Program-made: the position numbers and the translations under genes
Assembly (NCBI GenBank): GCA_029448655.1
Contig: JACCLO010000004.1
Location: forward strand, 1,922,001 to 1,986,000
From: Wolfiporia cocos
Lineage: Eukaryota; Basidiomycota; Agaricomycetes; Polyporales; Phaeolaceae
Direction of reading: 5' to 3'
DNA: 64,000 nucleotides
The notes under the pieces: generated by a model
Database searches by the model: none
What the model was told of the DNA's origin: nothing
What the model saw: only the letters and a program-made list of their open reading frames with translations
Shown: piece after piece, positions 22,358 to 34,627 of the stretch
Numbering within the stretch: position 1 is the first letter of the stretch
How the letters are laid out: each line of letters begins with the position of its first letter

Positions 22358-22944
22358 ATGGCTATGGAGATTGTCTCTGCCTTCAATAACACACTACAGG
22401 TATCAGCACTTGGCTGATGTGAGGGGGCAAAAAACAATGTTTGATGCTCAATGGCCACACTAGTAGCAGGAATGGCTCAGAAATTGCATGCAATGTGTGA
22501 GATGATGAGAAACTTGTATGCATGAACCTAATGCATGGTGCAATCACTAATATGTGGCATTATGTCTAGCATAAACATCTTACCTTCTACTACTCAAGAG
22601 GATAGTCGAAAGCATGTGGACTATGTCTTGACATCTTTTACATTTGTGCAGCCACCAGAATGCCCAAGTCTCATATGACCACTGCACCATACAATCTGTG
22701 AAATGCATGACTAAGTCTGGGGCACCATTTGGGACATCGGCTGAGAGTCTGATATGATTGTATTCACAATAACCATATACCATGTATATACCATGTACTT
22801 GGCCACACGTAAATATAGTATATATATAAAACCATGTATACATGGTATATACATTATATGGTTGGAGCCTTAGAGATAAGTAGGTGGTACACACGACATC
22901 TGTCAAGGAAGTTATGACTGGTTATGATGATCATGGGGGGCTTA
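22358..22944. other. Intergenic, AT-rich palindromic segment
   Basis: No gene is visible. 22780-22890 holds the second AT-rich inverted arm (accatataccatgtatata ... tacattatatggttgg), which can fold on itself and pairs with 20175-20275. Confidence 0.5.
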
Positions 22945-23049
22945 TGGCACATTTAAGAATTGATGTTGCTGGGCAGAAAAGCACATATATGCGCACAAGG
23001 GGAGGGAGAGTATGAGTCAATGCACCAGATATCCGGGAGTGAGGGCAAT

Positions 23050-23591
23050 TGTTACGGATCGAATATCCGTTCAATGCAAAATAACCAAGTCGAGTTACTC
23101 AGTGTATCGAGTAGCGCACTACTCGTCGGACTCTTCTGAGTCAGAGCGTCGATATACCGGCTGCAGGCTTAATTGCTTAAGCCCTTGAGAACGAGTATAA
23201 GATCCTTGAATTCAACAAGGTCGAGCTGAGGAACTCGACCGGTATTTACATCAGGTTATATACTGCGATCCGTTAATCGGGGTCATAGTGTCTTTGGTAC
23301 TACTACTATTAATTCCGTCGGGCTAACGATATAAGTAATAAAGGAGAAGTGTTGTGGTTGAGCGCAACAAGAGATGAAACATGGAACTACTGTGGTTGGA
23401 CACAGAATATCAGCTAGAACGAGATGCGGACACGGAGAGTGGGCATAGGGTTGTTATACATGAAACAGGGCCTACGGTTGAGCGGAGGCCCCCTAGGAAT
23501 AGAGCGCTGGGTACAGCGATTGAACGCTAAGTCCTCATACATGGTGAGGCGTCAAACGGAATATTCGAGTGTACCTGGTAGAACTGTAACA
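23050..23591 (-). repeat. Solo LTR of E3 family, TSD gcaat
   Basis: 542 bp from tgttacggatcg to actgtaaca with perfect TSD gcaat (23045-23049 and 23592-23596). It resembles the E3 LTR (tgttacgggtcgaatacccg, gaacgagtataagac, aaggtcgagct) but lacks its 86-bp tandem duplication. By comparison with E3 the transcription sense is minus. Family D copy 2 gives the empty site near 28540. Confidence 0.9.
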
Positions 23592-24116
23592 GCAATGAGT
23601 ACCCAAGGGAATGGAGCAGCGGGTGCTGTCCAGCATTTTGTGCCTGTCATGGCAAGCATTCCCATAAGGTTATGGCAGTAGGGTTTAGTAAGGTATGCAG
23701 AGGGAGAAAAGAAAGACATACTCTGTGTGCAGTGAGCATGCAGGGTCACAGGTAAAGACCACAACGCATGGTGCCAAGAGGCGAAGGAGAACGAGAGACC
23801 AGGGAGAAAGTGGTGGATGTGTCAACTTGGATATGTGCAGGTGACAGACTGTGCCTAGGTAGTCGAGCAACAAGAGAGCAACAGATTGAGGAGAGAGAAG
23901 TTTGAGTGCATCGACAGTGACAAGAGCCAGCCTTTATGGTACTAGTGACAAGATTCAAGAGCCGACTGAAAATATGACAGACTACGAAGTATGATGAAAG
24001 GTGTTGCCTGATCAAGTAAGGGACTTACTAAATCAGATGAGAGCCATATCATGCCCAGATGCCACTCCAGATCTGCGCATGGATATGTTCCGGTTCAAAT
24101 TGATATCTCCATCCAT

Positions 24117-24342
24117 GTTGATCCTGCAATTGATATTCCTGTCCTTGTTAATCCTGCAAATAATAGATCTGTCCTCTTTGGTCCTGCAAATATTATTTCA
24201 GTCCTCATTGATCCTGCAACTAACATGCCGGTCCTCATTGATCCTGCCAATAACATGTTGGTCCTCATTGATCCTGCAAATAGTATTTCGGTCCTCGTTG
24301 ATCCTACAAAATATATTTCGGTCCTTGTTGATCCTGCAAGTA
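24117..24342 (+). repeat. 30-bp minisatellite coding a decapeptide repeat
   Basis: Seven and a half units of 30 bp built on 'gttgatcctgcaaataat', each ending ggtcctc. As 30 is a multiple of three, several frames stay open. One frame (24051-24401) gives a decapeptide repeat around VLIDPAN. The inverted copy at about 27755-27915 is shorter and carries a 6-bp expansion. It could be a remnant of a repeat-protein gene or simple tandem expansion. Confidence 0.65.
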
Positions 24343-24548
24343 CCCCACGCATAGTATCTGCCCACATCTATGTATATTCACCGAGCTGCTATTTACAATA
24401 GTTAGCGGACTAGATATGAGAGTTCGTGTTTTGCCGATGTGTGACATCTGCCGTAGTAATACTTTGGTTGGACATATTGGTGTGTTGTCAGCGGGAGCAA
24501 TTATGATGACTGACCAATTCTACAGCTGGAGCTGACAGACCGAGAATC

Positions 24549-25601
24549 TGTCACATGCCAATTTCAAGCTTCTAGGCACAGGACCTTTTCCAATCATCAA
24601 GAGCACCCCTGAGGCTGGAAACCCGATGCCTCAGCTAGATCCAAGCCCTATACATGGACCACTACGGGCACTAGCTAACAGCATCACCAGCCCCGCATAA
24701 GAACCCTAGTCCCAGACCCCATGTCCAGTCCAACATAAAGCCACTAGTAGTCACGTGACCACAGCCAACTACGATGAGCCCAGTAGCACCTAACCAAGCC
24801 AACCCCTTGCTACTCGGACCATACCTCATCAGGTCACGAGCATCCAGATTCACGGCTAGGACCCTGTCCACCCACCGAACCCTACACCTCCCATCTCCAT
24901 GAACCACTGCCATTACTGGCTATCCGGTCATTACCGACCAAGGACTCACGCCATTACTGGCACGGACTATATACTATACGGACCAAGGCCCAAGGGAGGC
25001 CTTAAACCCCAGCTACCCTGGTCTACAAGGAACACCGACCTCAGGGCAGCACCTGTACGACTGAGAACCCTAGCAGTCACAGGACTCTACATACCGATCC
25101 CAGCCGATCACGCTCGATCACCCTACGTCACGCACAGCCTGTACCGGCCAGTCCACAATCCCGGCAGATGTCATCCTTTAGTACCAGCACGTGGGAACCT
25201 GGGCCGCCACATGCCTTCCTCTCAGTACCAGTCCCTGGGAACCTGGACATCAGATGCCCCGATCATGGACATAGAACCCCACCATTACCGGTGAACCCCC
25301 GATCGACGAGAACCACTGATCTGGCCTAACCCGCTACATTGCCATAGACATCCAGCGCTCCCCAGCAGTACCCGATGCTCGCACTCCGATGCCATTACTG
25401 GCCACCACGTAGCACGTAGATTACCTCAGCGCTGAGGTGCCATAACATGTACAAACATATGTAGAGATATATAAACGCCAGACAGTCTTGAGCGACCCTC
25501 AGACTTGTCTTGGCCATTTCAGCCTTAGATGCCTGGACCAGGAAGGTGCTTTCACGTGATCCCCCTTCCCCCGGTGTGTGTCTTTGGTTGTGTGTGTGTC
25601 A
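24549..25601 (+). repeat. Solo LTR, 1053 bp, TSD gaatc
   Basis: Starts tgtcacatgcc and ends gtgtgtgtca. TSD gaatc lies at 24544-24548 and 25602-25606; a second gaatc immediately follows on the right. A TATA box (atatataaac, about 25467) sits in the right part. It holds repeated 'ccattactggc' motifs like the E1 and E2 LTRs. It is an old, diverged member of the E2-like group. Confidence 0.8.
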
Positions 25602-25606
25602 GAATC

Positions 25607-26815
25607 AGAATCATCAAAGTGTAGCACCATTTTCCGGGACTGATAGCATAGATATGGAGAGCAGAGAGTACTGTTAATTTTTTTTGGGTCACACATCATG
25701 TCAACTATGTAAGGAGCAACTCACCCGCAAGTTTCAAATATCCGAAAGCACTGACAATATACTGTAGTGTTGTCAAAACCAGACAGCTGTGCACATGAGC
25801 AGTGTGAGCATTGTTCAGAGTAAACGGATAAGAAGTAGGATCATATACAGCCTCTACATAAGTTCAGCACGAGGATGTGCTGTTTGCAGTGAGGGAAAGA
25901 GAGCCTTACATTATCTGAAAATGGCAAAGGCAATTGAGTCAAAGCATACGTGATCAGGAAACATCTATTCGAGAGAAGTAGTAGAGTGGTAGTCATGTGA
26001 GGACATTTCCAGGCATATCTGATTTCGTCATCCAGAGTTGTGATGCACTTGTAGAATACCACGGCTGTGCTTGGTGTGGTTGAGATGAGAAGGCAATCGA
26101 CAAGCAACGCGCACGCACTAATCTATGATATGGCGAAGTAATACCCTATGTGGCTGGATTCCCTCAGACTATAGCGATTACGCCAGCACAGACAAGCTCA
26201 CATAGGCCACAACGCATAGATGTCGTCGACTTCGGTGGAATTTGTGGATGAAAGCGACATAGCCATACTAAATGTCGATGACTTCTATGTATGTAGATTA
26301 TTGTGCCTCCCATGGCGTGAAAGCGACTATATATTCCCTCCTCTTGATTGGAATCAATTTTGCACCGCTCTTTGCAACCTGATTGAAAAAAAGACAGATG
26401 TGATCATACAGCAGATCAGACAAGTGAGGCTGTTCGCCAAACCTACCTTACCATTGGAGAACTGTGCTGTGATAATGATGTATCCAGAATGAGAGAAGCT
26501 TAATGCCGCAGTCTCTCATGAGAGTACAGGGGCCACCCTGTTCCATCATGGAGCTGTTCTCATATAGAATCTCTGGCCCTGACTGCTGTAGCTTCCTGGG
26601 AAAGGCTCCACTGCTTCTCAGGGTCTAAGTGATGACAATTGAAAGTATTGTTGGGCAGCACAGGTTGAAGTTGAGCGCTTTAGCCGTTACATCAGCCACC
26701 TGAGCGCGACTACCTTCAATACTGCGTTGGTAAAAAGAAGGTCAGCCACCTGACCCTAGAGGATTGTTGCTCATATACCCGAGCTGTGATTGGTGTTGGA
26801 AGTCGACGTGCTCGG
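25607..26815. other. Region without firm gene; weak ORF 26220-26492
   Basis: No family is recognised. The 90-codon ATG frame 26220-26492 (+ strand, residues such as LNVDDFYVCRLL) has a protein-like composition but no recognisable domain. It could be an exon or a fragment of a host or transposon gene. Nothing else stands out. Confidence 0.3.
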
Positions 26816-27356
26816 TGTTACGGATCGAATATCCGTTCGACACAAAGTAACCAAGTCGGGTTACTCAGCGTATCGAGTAGCGCACTACTCGTCGGACTCC
26901 TCAGAGTCAAAGCGTCAATATACAAGCTGCGGCTTAATTGCTCAAGCCTTTGAGAACGAGTATAAGATCCTTGTAATTCAACAAGGTTGAGCTGAGGAAC
27001 TCGACCGGTATTTACATCAGGTTATATACTGCGGTCTGTTAATCGGGGTCATAGTGTCCTTGGTACTGCTACTATTAAGTCCGTCAAGCTAACGATATAA
27101 GTAATAAGGGAGAAGTGTTGCGGTTGAGCGCAACAAGGGATGAAACAGAAAGCTACTGTGATTATGCACAGAATATCAGCTAGAACGCGATGCGAACATG
27201 GAGAGTGGGCATAGGGTTGTTATACATGAAACAGGGCCTACGGTTGAACGGAGGCCCCTAGAAATAGAGCGCTGGGTATGGCGGTTGAACGCTAAGTCCT
27301 AATACACAGTGCGGCATCAAAGAGAATATTCGAGTGTACCTGGTAAGATCGTAACA
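26816..27356 (-). repeat. Solo LTR of E3 family, TSD ctcgg
   Basis: 541 bp from tgttacggatcg to gatcgtaaca with perfect TSD ctcgg (26811-26815 and 27357-27361). It is closely similar to the solo LTR at 23050-23591 and, like it, lacks the 86-bp duplication of the E3 LTRs. The two may represent an older subfamily. Confidence 0.92.
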
Positions 27357-27361
27357 CTCGG

Positions 27362-27639
27362 CGCGCGATGGTGTGATCGGAGTCACATATCGATCGGAGT
27401 CAATAGTGCACCAAGGCAGAAATGACGGGCGCGGCGGGAGTCGGGGGGCTGATAATCGGGGCAGTACGGGTAGATGAGTCACCGCTAATATAAAATGGGA
27501 CGGATTGTACGTACCTACGCCGTGCGTTTGTTAACCCATCCAGATGAAGTCCCTGGAGTCCGAAAGGGAGCGCGTAGCCTCACGAGCGGGCGCCTTCCCG
27601 TGAATTTCGACAATTGGGATCCTGACAGATAAGGAAACA
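27362..27639. other. Short region without recognised feature
   Basis: A GC-rich stretch between a solo LTR and family D copy 2. No gene or repeat is recognised. Confidence 0.5.
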
Positions 27640-28640
27640 TTCTAATCACATCGGAAAAACGTGAACCCTCATATCTAGTCCGCTAACTATTGTAAATAGC
27701 AGCTCAGTAGATATACATAAATACGAGCAGATACTATGCGCAGGGTACTGGAAGGATCAATGAGGACCGAAATATAATTTGTAGGATCAACAAGGACTGA
27801 AATACTATTTTCAGGATTAATGAGGACCGACATGTTATTTGCAGGATCAATGAGGATGAGGACTGGAATATTAGTTGCAGGATCAAAGAGGACTGAAATG
27901 TTATTTTCAGGATTAAAGAAGATGGATCCTCAGTGAGCACACTAAACAGAAAGTCATGGATACATGTACTACAGATTACAACCACCGTAAGGATAGAAGC
28001 AAGGAGAACATCGATGGCAGCACCCTGTTAAGTACAGGTGATGGTACAGGATTGGCTACTACCCATTATAAAGTGCATGAAGCTGAGCGCACGCAGTGTG
28101 GGAGGCGTCTGGGTATCTGAGCGTGACCTCCTGTCCAATTTAGTAAGTCCCTTACTTGATTGGGAAATGCCTTTTGTCATACTTTGTAGTCTGTCATATT
28201 TTTGGTCGGCTCTTGAATCTTTTTCATAATATCATAAAGGCTGGCTTTTGTTACTGTTGACATGTCCAATCTTCTCTCTCCTTCAATCTATTTGGTGTCC
28301 TTTTGAAGTTGACGTGTCCGCCGCTCTCTCTCTCTCCCTCGTCTCTCCTTCCCCTCTTGGCACATGCATTGTGATCATTACTTGTGGCCCTGCTCGCTAG
28401 GTGCGTAGTATGCCTATTCCTTTCTTCCTCCAGTGCATGCCCTGCCAACCCTACTAACCCTACTGCTGTTAAGCTTCTTGTCATGACAGGCACACAGTGC
28501 TGGACAGTGCACGCCTCTGCACTCCTTTGGGTACTCCTCACCCTCACTTCCTGATATCTGGTGTGTCTACTGTCATATTTTCTCCCTTTCCATGCGCATA
28601 TATGCGCTTTCCTGCACCTGAGTCCATTCTTATGTAGGAT
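27640..28640 (-). repeat. Inverted repeat family D, copy 2
   Basis: Reverse complement of 22945-24441 without the solo LTR. It carries the minisatellite (about 27755-27915) and a CT-rich run near 28320. It supplies the empty-site sequence for the LTR insertion in copy 1. Confidence 0.8.
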
Positions 28641-28654
28641 TTTGGTTGCGTTAG

Positions 28655-28873
28655 GCTGCAGCTGCACCCTACTGCCCACCAGGAACCCCACTACAGTGTG
28701 GGTGGTTCTGGCTACAAATGCGTGCTGGTACATACATAGTATCCTCGACTTTATACTAACCCTGGCTGCCATACTACCACCAGTCCCGCCATACCTGGAT
28801 CTGGCCTATCCACCCCTATTCTACCAGGGGCACCACACCATGGTGATGAGATTGCACCCGTGTGCCGTGCCCA
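28655..28873 (+). repeat. Dispersed repeat family C, copy 1
   Basis: Matches 30484-30700 in the same orientation, including 'ccacccctattctaccaggg' and ctactgcccaccagg/ctactgcccgccagg. No coding function is visible. Confidence 0.7.
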
Positions 28874-28949
28874 ATGTGCGTGCACTTCCAACATCTTACA
28901 CTTGCGCTCATTGCAAATGTGGTGTGTGCCCTGTGTGGGGTCTCCTCCA

Positions 28950-29606
28950 CCCATTGTTTATAGGGCATGTTGTGACTGTGCTTGTGTGCATCCTTTCCTT
29001 CCCTTCCTGCTTATAATGACTCATGGATGATATGCTGTGTACGGTGATAGTGAGCTCTGTGTGAGGGACATGCTCACTATGGCAGCGGCATATGGCATCC
29101 ACACCATGCCCATGGCAGATATTCATGCTTACTAAGAGGTTGCCACTGCACACACTGCACGCGGGAGTGGAGGCCGGAGACTAGTACTCTGTGATGGATC
29201 TTTCGTAGTCTCTTCTGTGACTAGCTGGCTCTACTAACATGAATAAAACTGAATTTTTATTACCACTGTACTGTGTGTATTAATATATTCTAAGAGCTGC
29301 ATTTCTGGAACCGGTGCCCTAGAGCAGCACCCCTGCCCCACCAGCCACACAGGGAACCGCTATTGTGTGGTCCTCACAATAGCAAGAGCCTCAGCTAAGA
29401 TCCTCGCAATAGCGAGGGCCTCAGGTGAGATTCTTGCAATGGGATGGGCCTGGGCACCATGTCCTTGCAAGAATGTGTCCCTTGGATGCTTGGTATTGCA
29501 TGGACCTGCTACTATAAGGGGGTTATACATGACTATACCAGTCCTGCTACACTTACAGGACCTGCTAGGTATATCTACATAGATATGGGTATCTCACACT
29601 TTGCTG
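28950..29606 (-). repeat. Dispersed repeat family A, copy 2 (uninterrupted)
   Basis: A 650-bp unit, reverse complement of the family A copy split among 1553-1876, 18244-18520 and 19589-19640. It carries both empty sites: a single aatat where E1 sits, and a single ggaagg where the 1063-bp solo LTR sits. It therefore independently confirms two insertion boundaries. Confidence 0.8.
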
Positions 29607-30483
29607 ATGCATCATTATGATCTATCCATGGCAAGTCAACAGGAACTGAGATCATCAGGAAGGGTGGGAACTGTCATCAGCTGAAGTGTTTTGATGTGCG
29701 CCAGTGGACATAATGATTTACGGTCATGATTTTGCAATTAACATAGGTGACTTCCTAACAATAGTTATGACTATTGTCATCAGCAAAAGAGCATTTTGCC
29801 GACTTACCTAGATTTACGTGGGTGGGGTAGATCTATTGAGTGTATGTAGATTTACCTAGAATAATGTTGATCAACTGCTCGGTCCCAGGATTATATGTGG
29901 AATATTGCAAACTAAGAGATGAATTTCAGATTTTGGAAGATCAACATAATCCTTAGGTGTTGATGTATTTTAGAGTCTGTCCTAGCACTGTATTTGAGGA
30001 TCGCATTATTGACCTAAGTGGCTGCTGAGTGCATGCCGGTCATTGAAGTCCTCCTACTCACAGGTAAACTACACCAGCATGATAGTAGCCCAGAAATACT
30101 AGTGGGAATGAGCTAGCCGTACCAAAGCTGATTCAGAACTGTTGGACTTGGAGAAGTTGCAATCTAAAATTCACATGTTGCTCATGTGACGTCTTACCAA
30201 CGCGTTTGTAGGGTTTAGGCTCCGCTTTAAATTTGTCCAGTGACTTCACTGCTGCTTCCTTTTTTTCTCATACATTCCATCCCGCTTTCTCACACATCTG
30301 CTTACTTCCCGAGCTATTTAGATCATGACTTGGACTGTGACGACTTGTGAGACTCCCATAGCCCTGATATTATTGATTTCCTAAATCTGTCCAACCACTC
30401 TGATGGTTCTAGTCACTCCAGAATTACCTATCATTCGCAGCACTGCAACTATAAAAATTCAGGTCGCGCCAGACAACGGCCAC
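29607..30483. other. Region without recognised gene
   Basis: No supported gene. Short 'gtagatttacctaga' and 'ttgatcaac' motifs recur here and around 31480-31640, but no boundaries can be set. Confidence 0.5.
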
Positions 30484-30700
30484 GCCCTACTGCCCGCCAG
30501 GGACCCTGCTACGGTGTGGTGGGTTTTGGTAATAAATACGTAGCGGTATGTACATCAACTGCTACGCCTTTATACTAACGGGCCATCGTACCATATTCCG
30601 GCACTACCATACCCGCATCCGGCCCATCCACCCCTATTCTACCAGGGGTACTGCTGCTCTCGTGCCATGGCGACGCTATCGCACCCGTGGGAGAGTGATG
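30484..30700 (+). repeat. Dispersed repeat family C, copy 2
   Basis: Direct copy of 28655-28873 with many substitutions. The shared core includes 'ccacccctattctaccaggg' and a gtgccatgg/cacaccatgg region. Confidence 0.7.
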
Positions 30701-32629
30701 CGGCCGGTTGCAAGATGATGTTGAACACCAGAGTTGAACGGTGCGAGCAAGGTATCGACACGCACCAGGATTTCAGCATAGGCAATGGAAGAAGTCGCGC
30801 TTGAAGTAGTTGCGCTTGAAGTTCTTCCAATCGTCTGCAAATGCACGGGAGATGACAACCGAGATCTGTCCACTTGTCATTAGCAGATATCGTCCGATAA
30901 TGTAGTATTGACTTATAAATTGAAATTGCATCATCTGGAGTATGCTACGGAATTAAATTGACTGTATGCACAAGCACATTTTCCGATCTGTAGCATGGGC
31001 GATAAAGGTCACCATGTCAATAGGCAGATGACGGTGCACAAGATTATGGCGCAATGTACCTTAGTTGATGCGTAGCCGCACATAACAATGAGATTACACC
31101 ATAAATCAGGTAGGTGCGCATGCATATGCATCGGTAGGGCGCTTTAATGCGCCCTAATCGATGCATTGGAAGTGCGCATGTCGGGCGCGGCACGCATAGT
31201 CTATGGCTCGATCACTTGTCAGCTCGTATATCCAATAGTTTGCATACACGGTAACTCGCCCTTGGTAGCCCACTTTTATCCATGTTGCATGCGCCAGAAT
31301 AACATTAATGTGATGGTTTTTGTGGTAACCAGTGGTCTGCTGTGTGCACAAACCTGAATAGAACAGGTACAATATTAACAGGTAGGTAAACATTGTCCAG
31401 ATCCAGCCTAGACGACTCATACTGCCCTGTAAGCTGGCTATATGGCAGTCAAAGGTATACCCTGGGCCATTTAAAACCTTACAGATCCAGGTTGATCAAG
31501 AGCTGCCAGGCTGGGGCAGAGTTGATCTAGGGCATGTGGTTGTAGATCCCAGATGGAAAATCTGTTTTTCTGTGAGGCGAGGTTAATCCCTGAGATTATG
31601 TTGATCTAGGTTTATCTGAGTTGATCTGCCAAAATCAGGAAAATGAGGTTTTGCTGATGGTTCCAATTCTTTGAGCTCCATGACCAGACTCTTGAAGGGG
31701 AGCAGATGCAGCATAAATGCATAATGCATAATCCTTGACTTCATAGAGATGAGCATTACCATCAGAAAAACACGAGATGACTTACCAGTGCTGGAGGTGA
31801 TTTATCTGTGCTGGAGGCACTTGCCAATCAGGGAAGGATCTGATCTCTGTAGATAAGCGCTGATAAAATCAACAGCAGAGTGGCATTCAATCGCCACTCT
31901 GAAGGTATCTTATCAGTGTCAGTCGAACTCAATGTGCGCCTGGGAAATTAATAACCAGACTGGTAAACTAATCATCAGACTGGTATAGAATTGTCATTTG
32001 GTAGTCAGGCTGGCATATGAATTGCAAGGAGCAGTTGCAGCTCACCTGTGTAGATATACTGTAACCTGTGGCATATGCCACACAACATGGCATGCACTGT
32101 AACATTATGTGCTTCATAAAGGTGACATTTATGTATTGCCTTCAAGATGCACAGCCTTTGCTTTTTTTATGGTACATTCTTACTGTATTCTACTATTCAT
32201 GGACTCTATCTTCTACCAGTGCATGAGCTATGATTTGTAGACAAGGTGCCTCATAGCTGATGTGATATAGTGCCAATAACGTGGCTCCTGTTCTTTTTCA
32301 CATTGCTTGTCAGCCACAATCCCGTTATGGTAATGTTGTTACTTAGATTGGCAGAATTACTATGTCTAATGTCATTCTGTGTCAGTAGCTTTGTTTAGGT
32401 TCTTTCACTCATTCTGTCGCCTCTTCATATCCCCAAGTCACACATAAACACGCTCATGGCAAATTGGCACACGCATACATCTTCCACTTTTTCTTGTTCA
32501 AGCCCCCCATATCCATCCGTTTCCACACCGCCCTCATTGGCTGGCTCCGCAGTCCATCCAGAGGCTTGTGCTTGCACTTGCTATCCCGCGTGGCCTGCAG
32601 CATTCATTGTCATCAGTCGTACTTGCTAT
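30701..32629. other. Region without recognised gene
   Basis: About 1.9 kb with no supported ORF or element boundary. Small local structures exist, such as a 7-bp hairpin gagtggc..gccactc near 31880. Nothing can be assigned. Confidence 0.5.
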
Positions 32630-32637
32630 CCCACGCA

Positions 32638-33590
32638 TAGTGTTGCCGAAGTTCAGTTCGGTTCAGGTTCAGGGGGGTCTAGGGCTGAACCCAGAACCGA
32701 ACCGACTGCAGGGAGCCTGAACCTGAACCTGAACCTGGACTGAACCTGGTGAACTGGTTTATCAGGTTCGGTTCATGGTTCGAACTAGGTTCGAACCGCT
32801 AAGTTACTTGCTTCTATAGAGTGTAAAAATAATAATTTAGACACCAATTCATGCACCTTTCTATGTATACCAATTGCTCTCTATTGCCTACCTCATTCCC
32901 GGCACTATTGAACCCACTAAAGTAATCACACTTCAAGTTCTGCAGTGCCTCCATTTGGTGTCTATTGGGCTGAATTCCAAAGTGGCTCTTAATCTTGATT
33001 AGAGTGGTAAACATAAATTTTAGATGCACAATAATCACTCAAGGCAGCCATCTTGAGCAGTTCAGTAATCAGAGTTTATGATTGTGAATTAGCCTGAGGC
33101 AAACCTCAATAACAAACCATTCTTAGACAACACTGTATATAACCTAGGAACATGGATATGAAGTGGAACATAATCTTCTACATTTCTTACTTCATCTGAC
33201 AGCAACAAATGCAGCCCAGTGCCACAGAAAGCATGGTGATCCCAGCATGGGGTTGACCATATTGGGAGACTGGAGTATATGAGTGCTGGTGCTTGCTATG
33301 GTGAAGCCAGCTATCCATAACTTACTGCAACAACACTATAGCAAAGATGGCAAGAACATAAATGTAATTGATGCTTATCCACCAGTGGCTACACAGAATA
33401 TGTTAATGCTATGTGGTTCAAGGTTCAGTCCGGTTCGAACCTGGTTCAAGGGTACCCATGACCCCCCTGAACCAAGAACCGAACCTTGATGTCCTACCCT
33501 GAACCGGACCTGGACTGAACCTGAACCTAGGTTCGGTTCAGGTGGTTCAGGTTCTGAACCTTGGTTCTGAACTGAACTTCGGCAACACTA
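32638..33590. mobile_element. hAT-like MITE with GGTTC repeats, TSD cccacgca
   Basis: 953 bp with terminal inverted repeats of at least 20 bp beginning tagtgttgccgaagttcag at both ends. The 8-bp TSD cccacgca is perfect (32630-32637 and 33591-33598). TAGTGTTGCC ends and an 8-bp TSD are typical of hAT. Subterminal runs of aggttc/gaacct hexamers (32655-32800 and 33415-33570) face each other and would fold into long hairpins. No transposase is present. Confidence 0.92.
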
Positions 33591-33598
33591 CCCACGCA

Positions 33599-34622
33599 TC
33601 CCCTCATGGTGTGGGTGTGGTGCGATCCTGCTCTGGCCCTGTTCCCTGGTGCCTTGTCGCCCAGTCCCTGGCACCCTGCTGTGTGTCCAGGTCATCACTG
33701 GCTCAGTACCCTGTCAGGCACTCTCTGTGGCACTCTCTGGGAATTAGTGGTGGGGCCGGCTGATCCCTCCCACAGCCGGGAGAGGCTGGCCCCAATGTCT
33801 GGGTGAGCAAGCAATTTTTACCGCACAGCTATACCCTGCGCCCCTTCCTCCTCCTCGCGTCACTTACCATCCCACCATTAGCGACACCATCATTGTCATT
33901 TCTTTCCTTCATGAAGCCGCTCTCTCCCTCATGCTTGATGCACCTCTGCCTGCGCTTCCCCTACACCACTTGTGCATCAACCTTGCCACACACCAGGTCA
34001 ACGTGGCCCCCGCACCCGCTCAAGACACAGCAGACGCTCCCCACATTCCTGCCCCCGCTGCACCCATCCTACTGCCGGTGCCAGCAGGTGATGCAGCACG
34101 TGCCACAGCCCAGGCCACTCCCCCGCTTGCTGAGCAGGTTCCGGCACCTGATGCCCCCCCCCACCCCGCTGCATGTCCTGCAGCGCTTCCCCCTCTTGTG
34201 AGCAAGCCCCCAGCCCACACCTTGAGCTCCCTAGCCCCACCCGTCACAAATCTATTCGCATTGCCGGAGGAGCTAGCAGCAGTGCGTGCGGTGGCCCTAT
34301 CAAGCACCAATGATGACAAGGTCACACCGATTCCCCCCATTTAAGAGGTAGCCCCCCTTGAGCTTGGTGAGTTTCCCATTCATTATCTCGCCATGGGCCT
34401 GCCCATGGCACTTCTCATTTTGGCTGGCACATGTGCACCCTCCCCTCTCTTCTCATTTTTGGCCTTACATGCCTGCATGTCCTCCATCTCCCTGCTGCTG
34501 GGCACGTAGGTGTGGCACACCTGCAGCCCACCCGTGCCATTCATGTCTTTGCATAGTGCAGTGTGCTCTCCTCCCCCTTCCCGTGCTGATGGTGTTCACC
34601 CCTAGCACCACCACTCAAGGTT
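33599..34622 (+). other. GC-rich region with Ala/Pro-rich open frame
   Basis: The frame 33805-34344 (ATG at 33931, 137 codons from it) is open. Upstream of the ATG it reads like protein (TIIVISFLHEAALSL) before becoming Ala/Pro-rich. It may be a fragment of a retroelement or host gene. I do not recognise it, and composition alone could keep it open. Confidence 0.25.
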
Positions 34623-34627
34623 GAATG

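Larger units (their letters stand above)
22945..24441 (+). repeat. Inverted repeat family D, copy 1
   Basis: About 950 bp of unique repeat plus an inserted solo LTR (23050-23591). It is the reverse complement of 27640-28640 over its length, from acatatatgcgc near the left end to gatatgagagttcg and ccgatgtg at the right end. The copies are about 3.2 kb apart in opposite orientation. No coding function is assigned; the right third holds a 30-bp minisatellite. Confidence 0.8.

Noticed and set aside
24117..24342. CRISPR-like array
   Set aside because: Units are contiguous 30-bp tandem repeats without unique spacers, and the genome is eukaryotic.
33805..34344. A confident host gene
   Set aside because: Part of the frame looks protein-like but most is Ala/Pro-rich in a GC-rich stretch, with no recognisable domain, start context or introns, so it is only noted.
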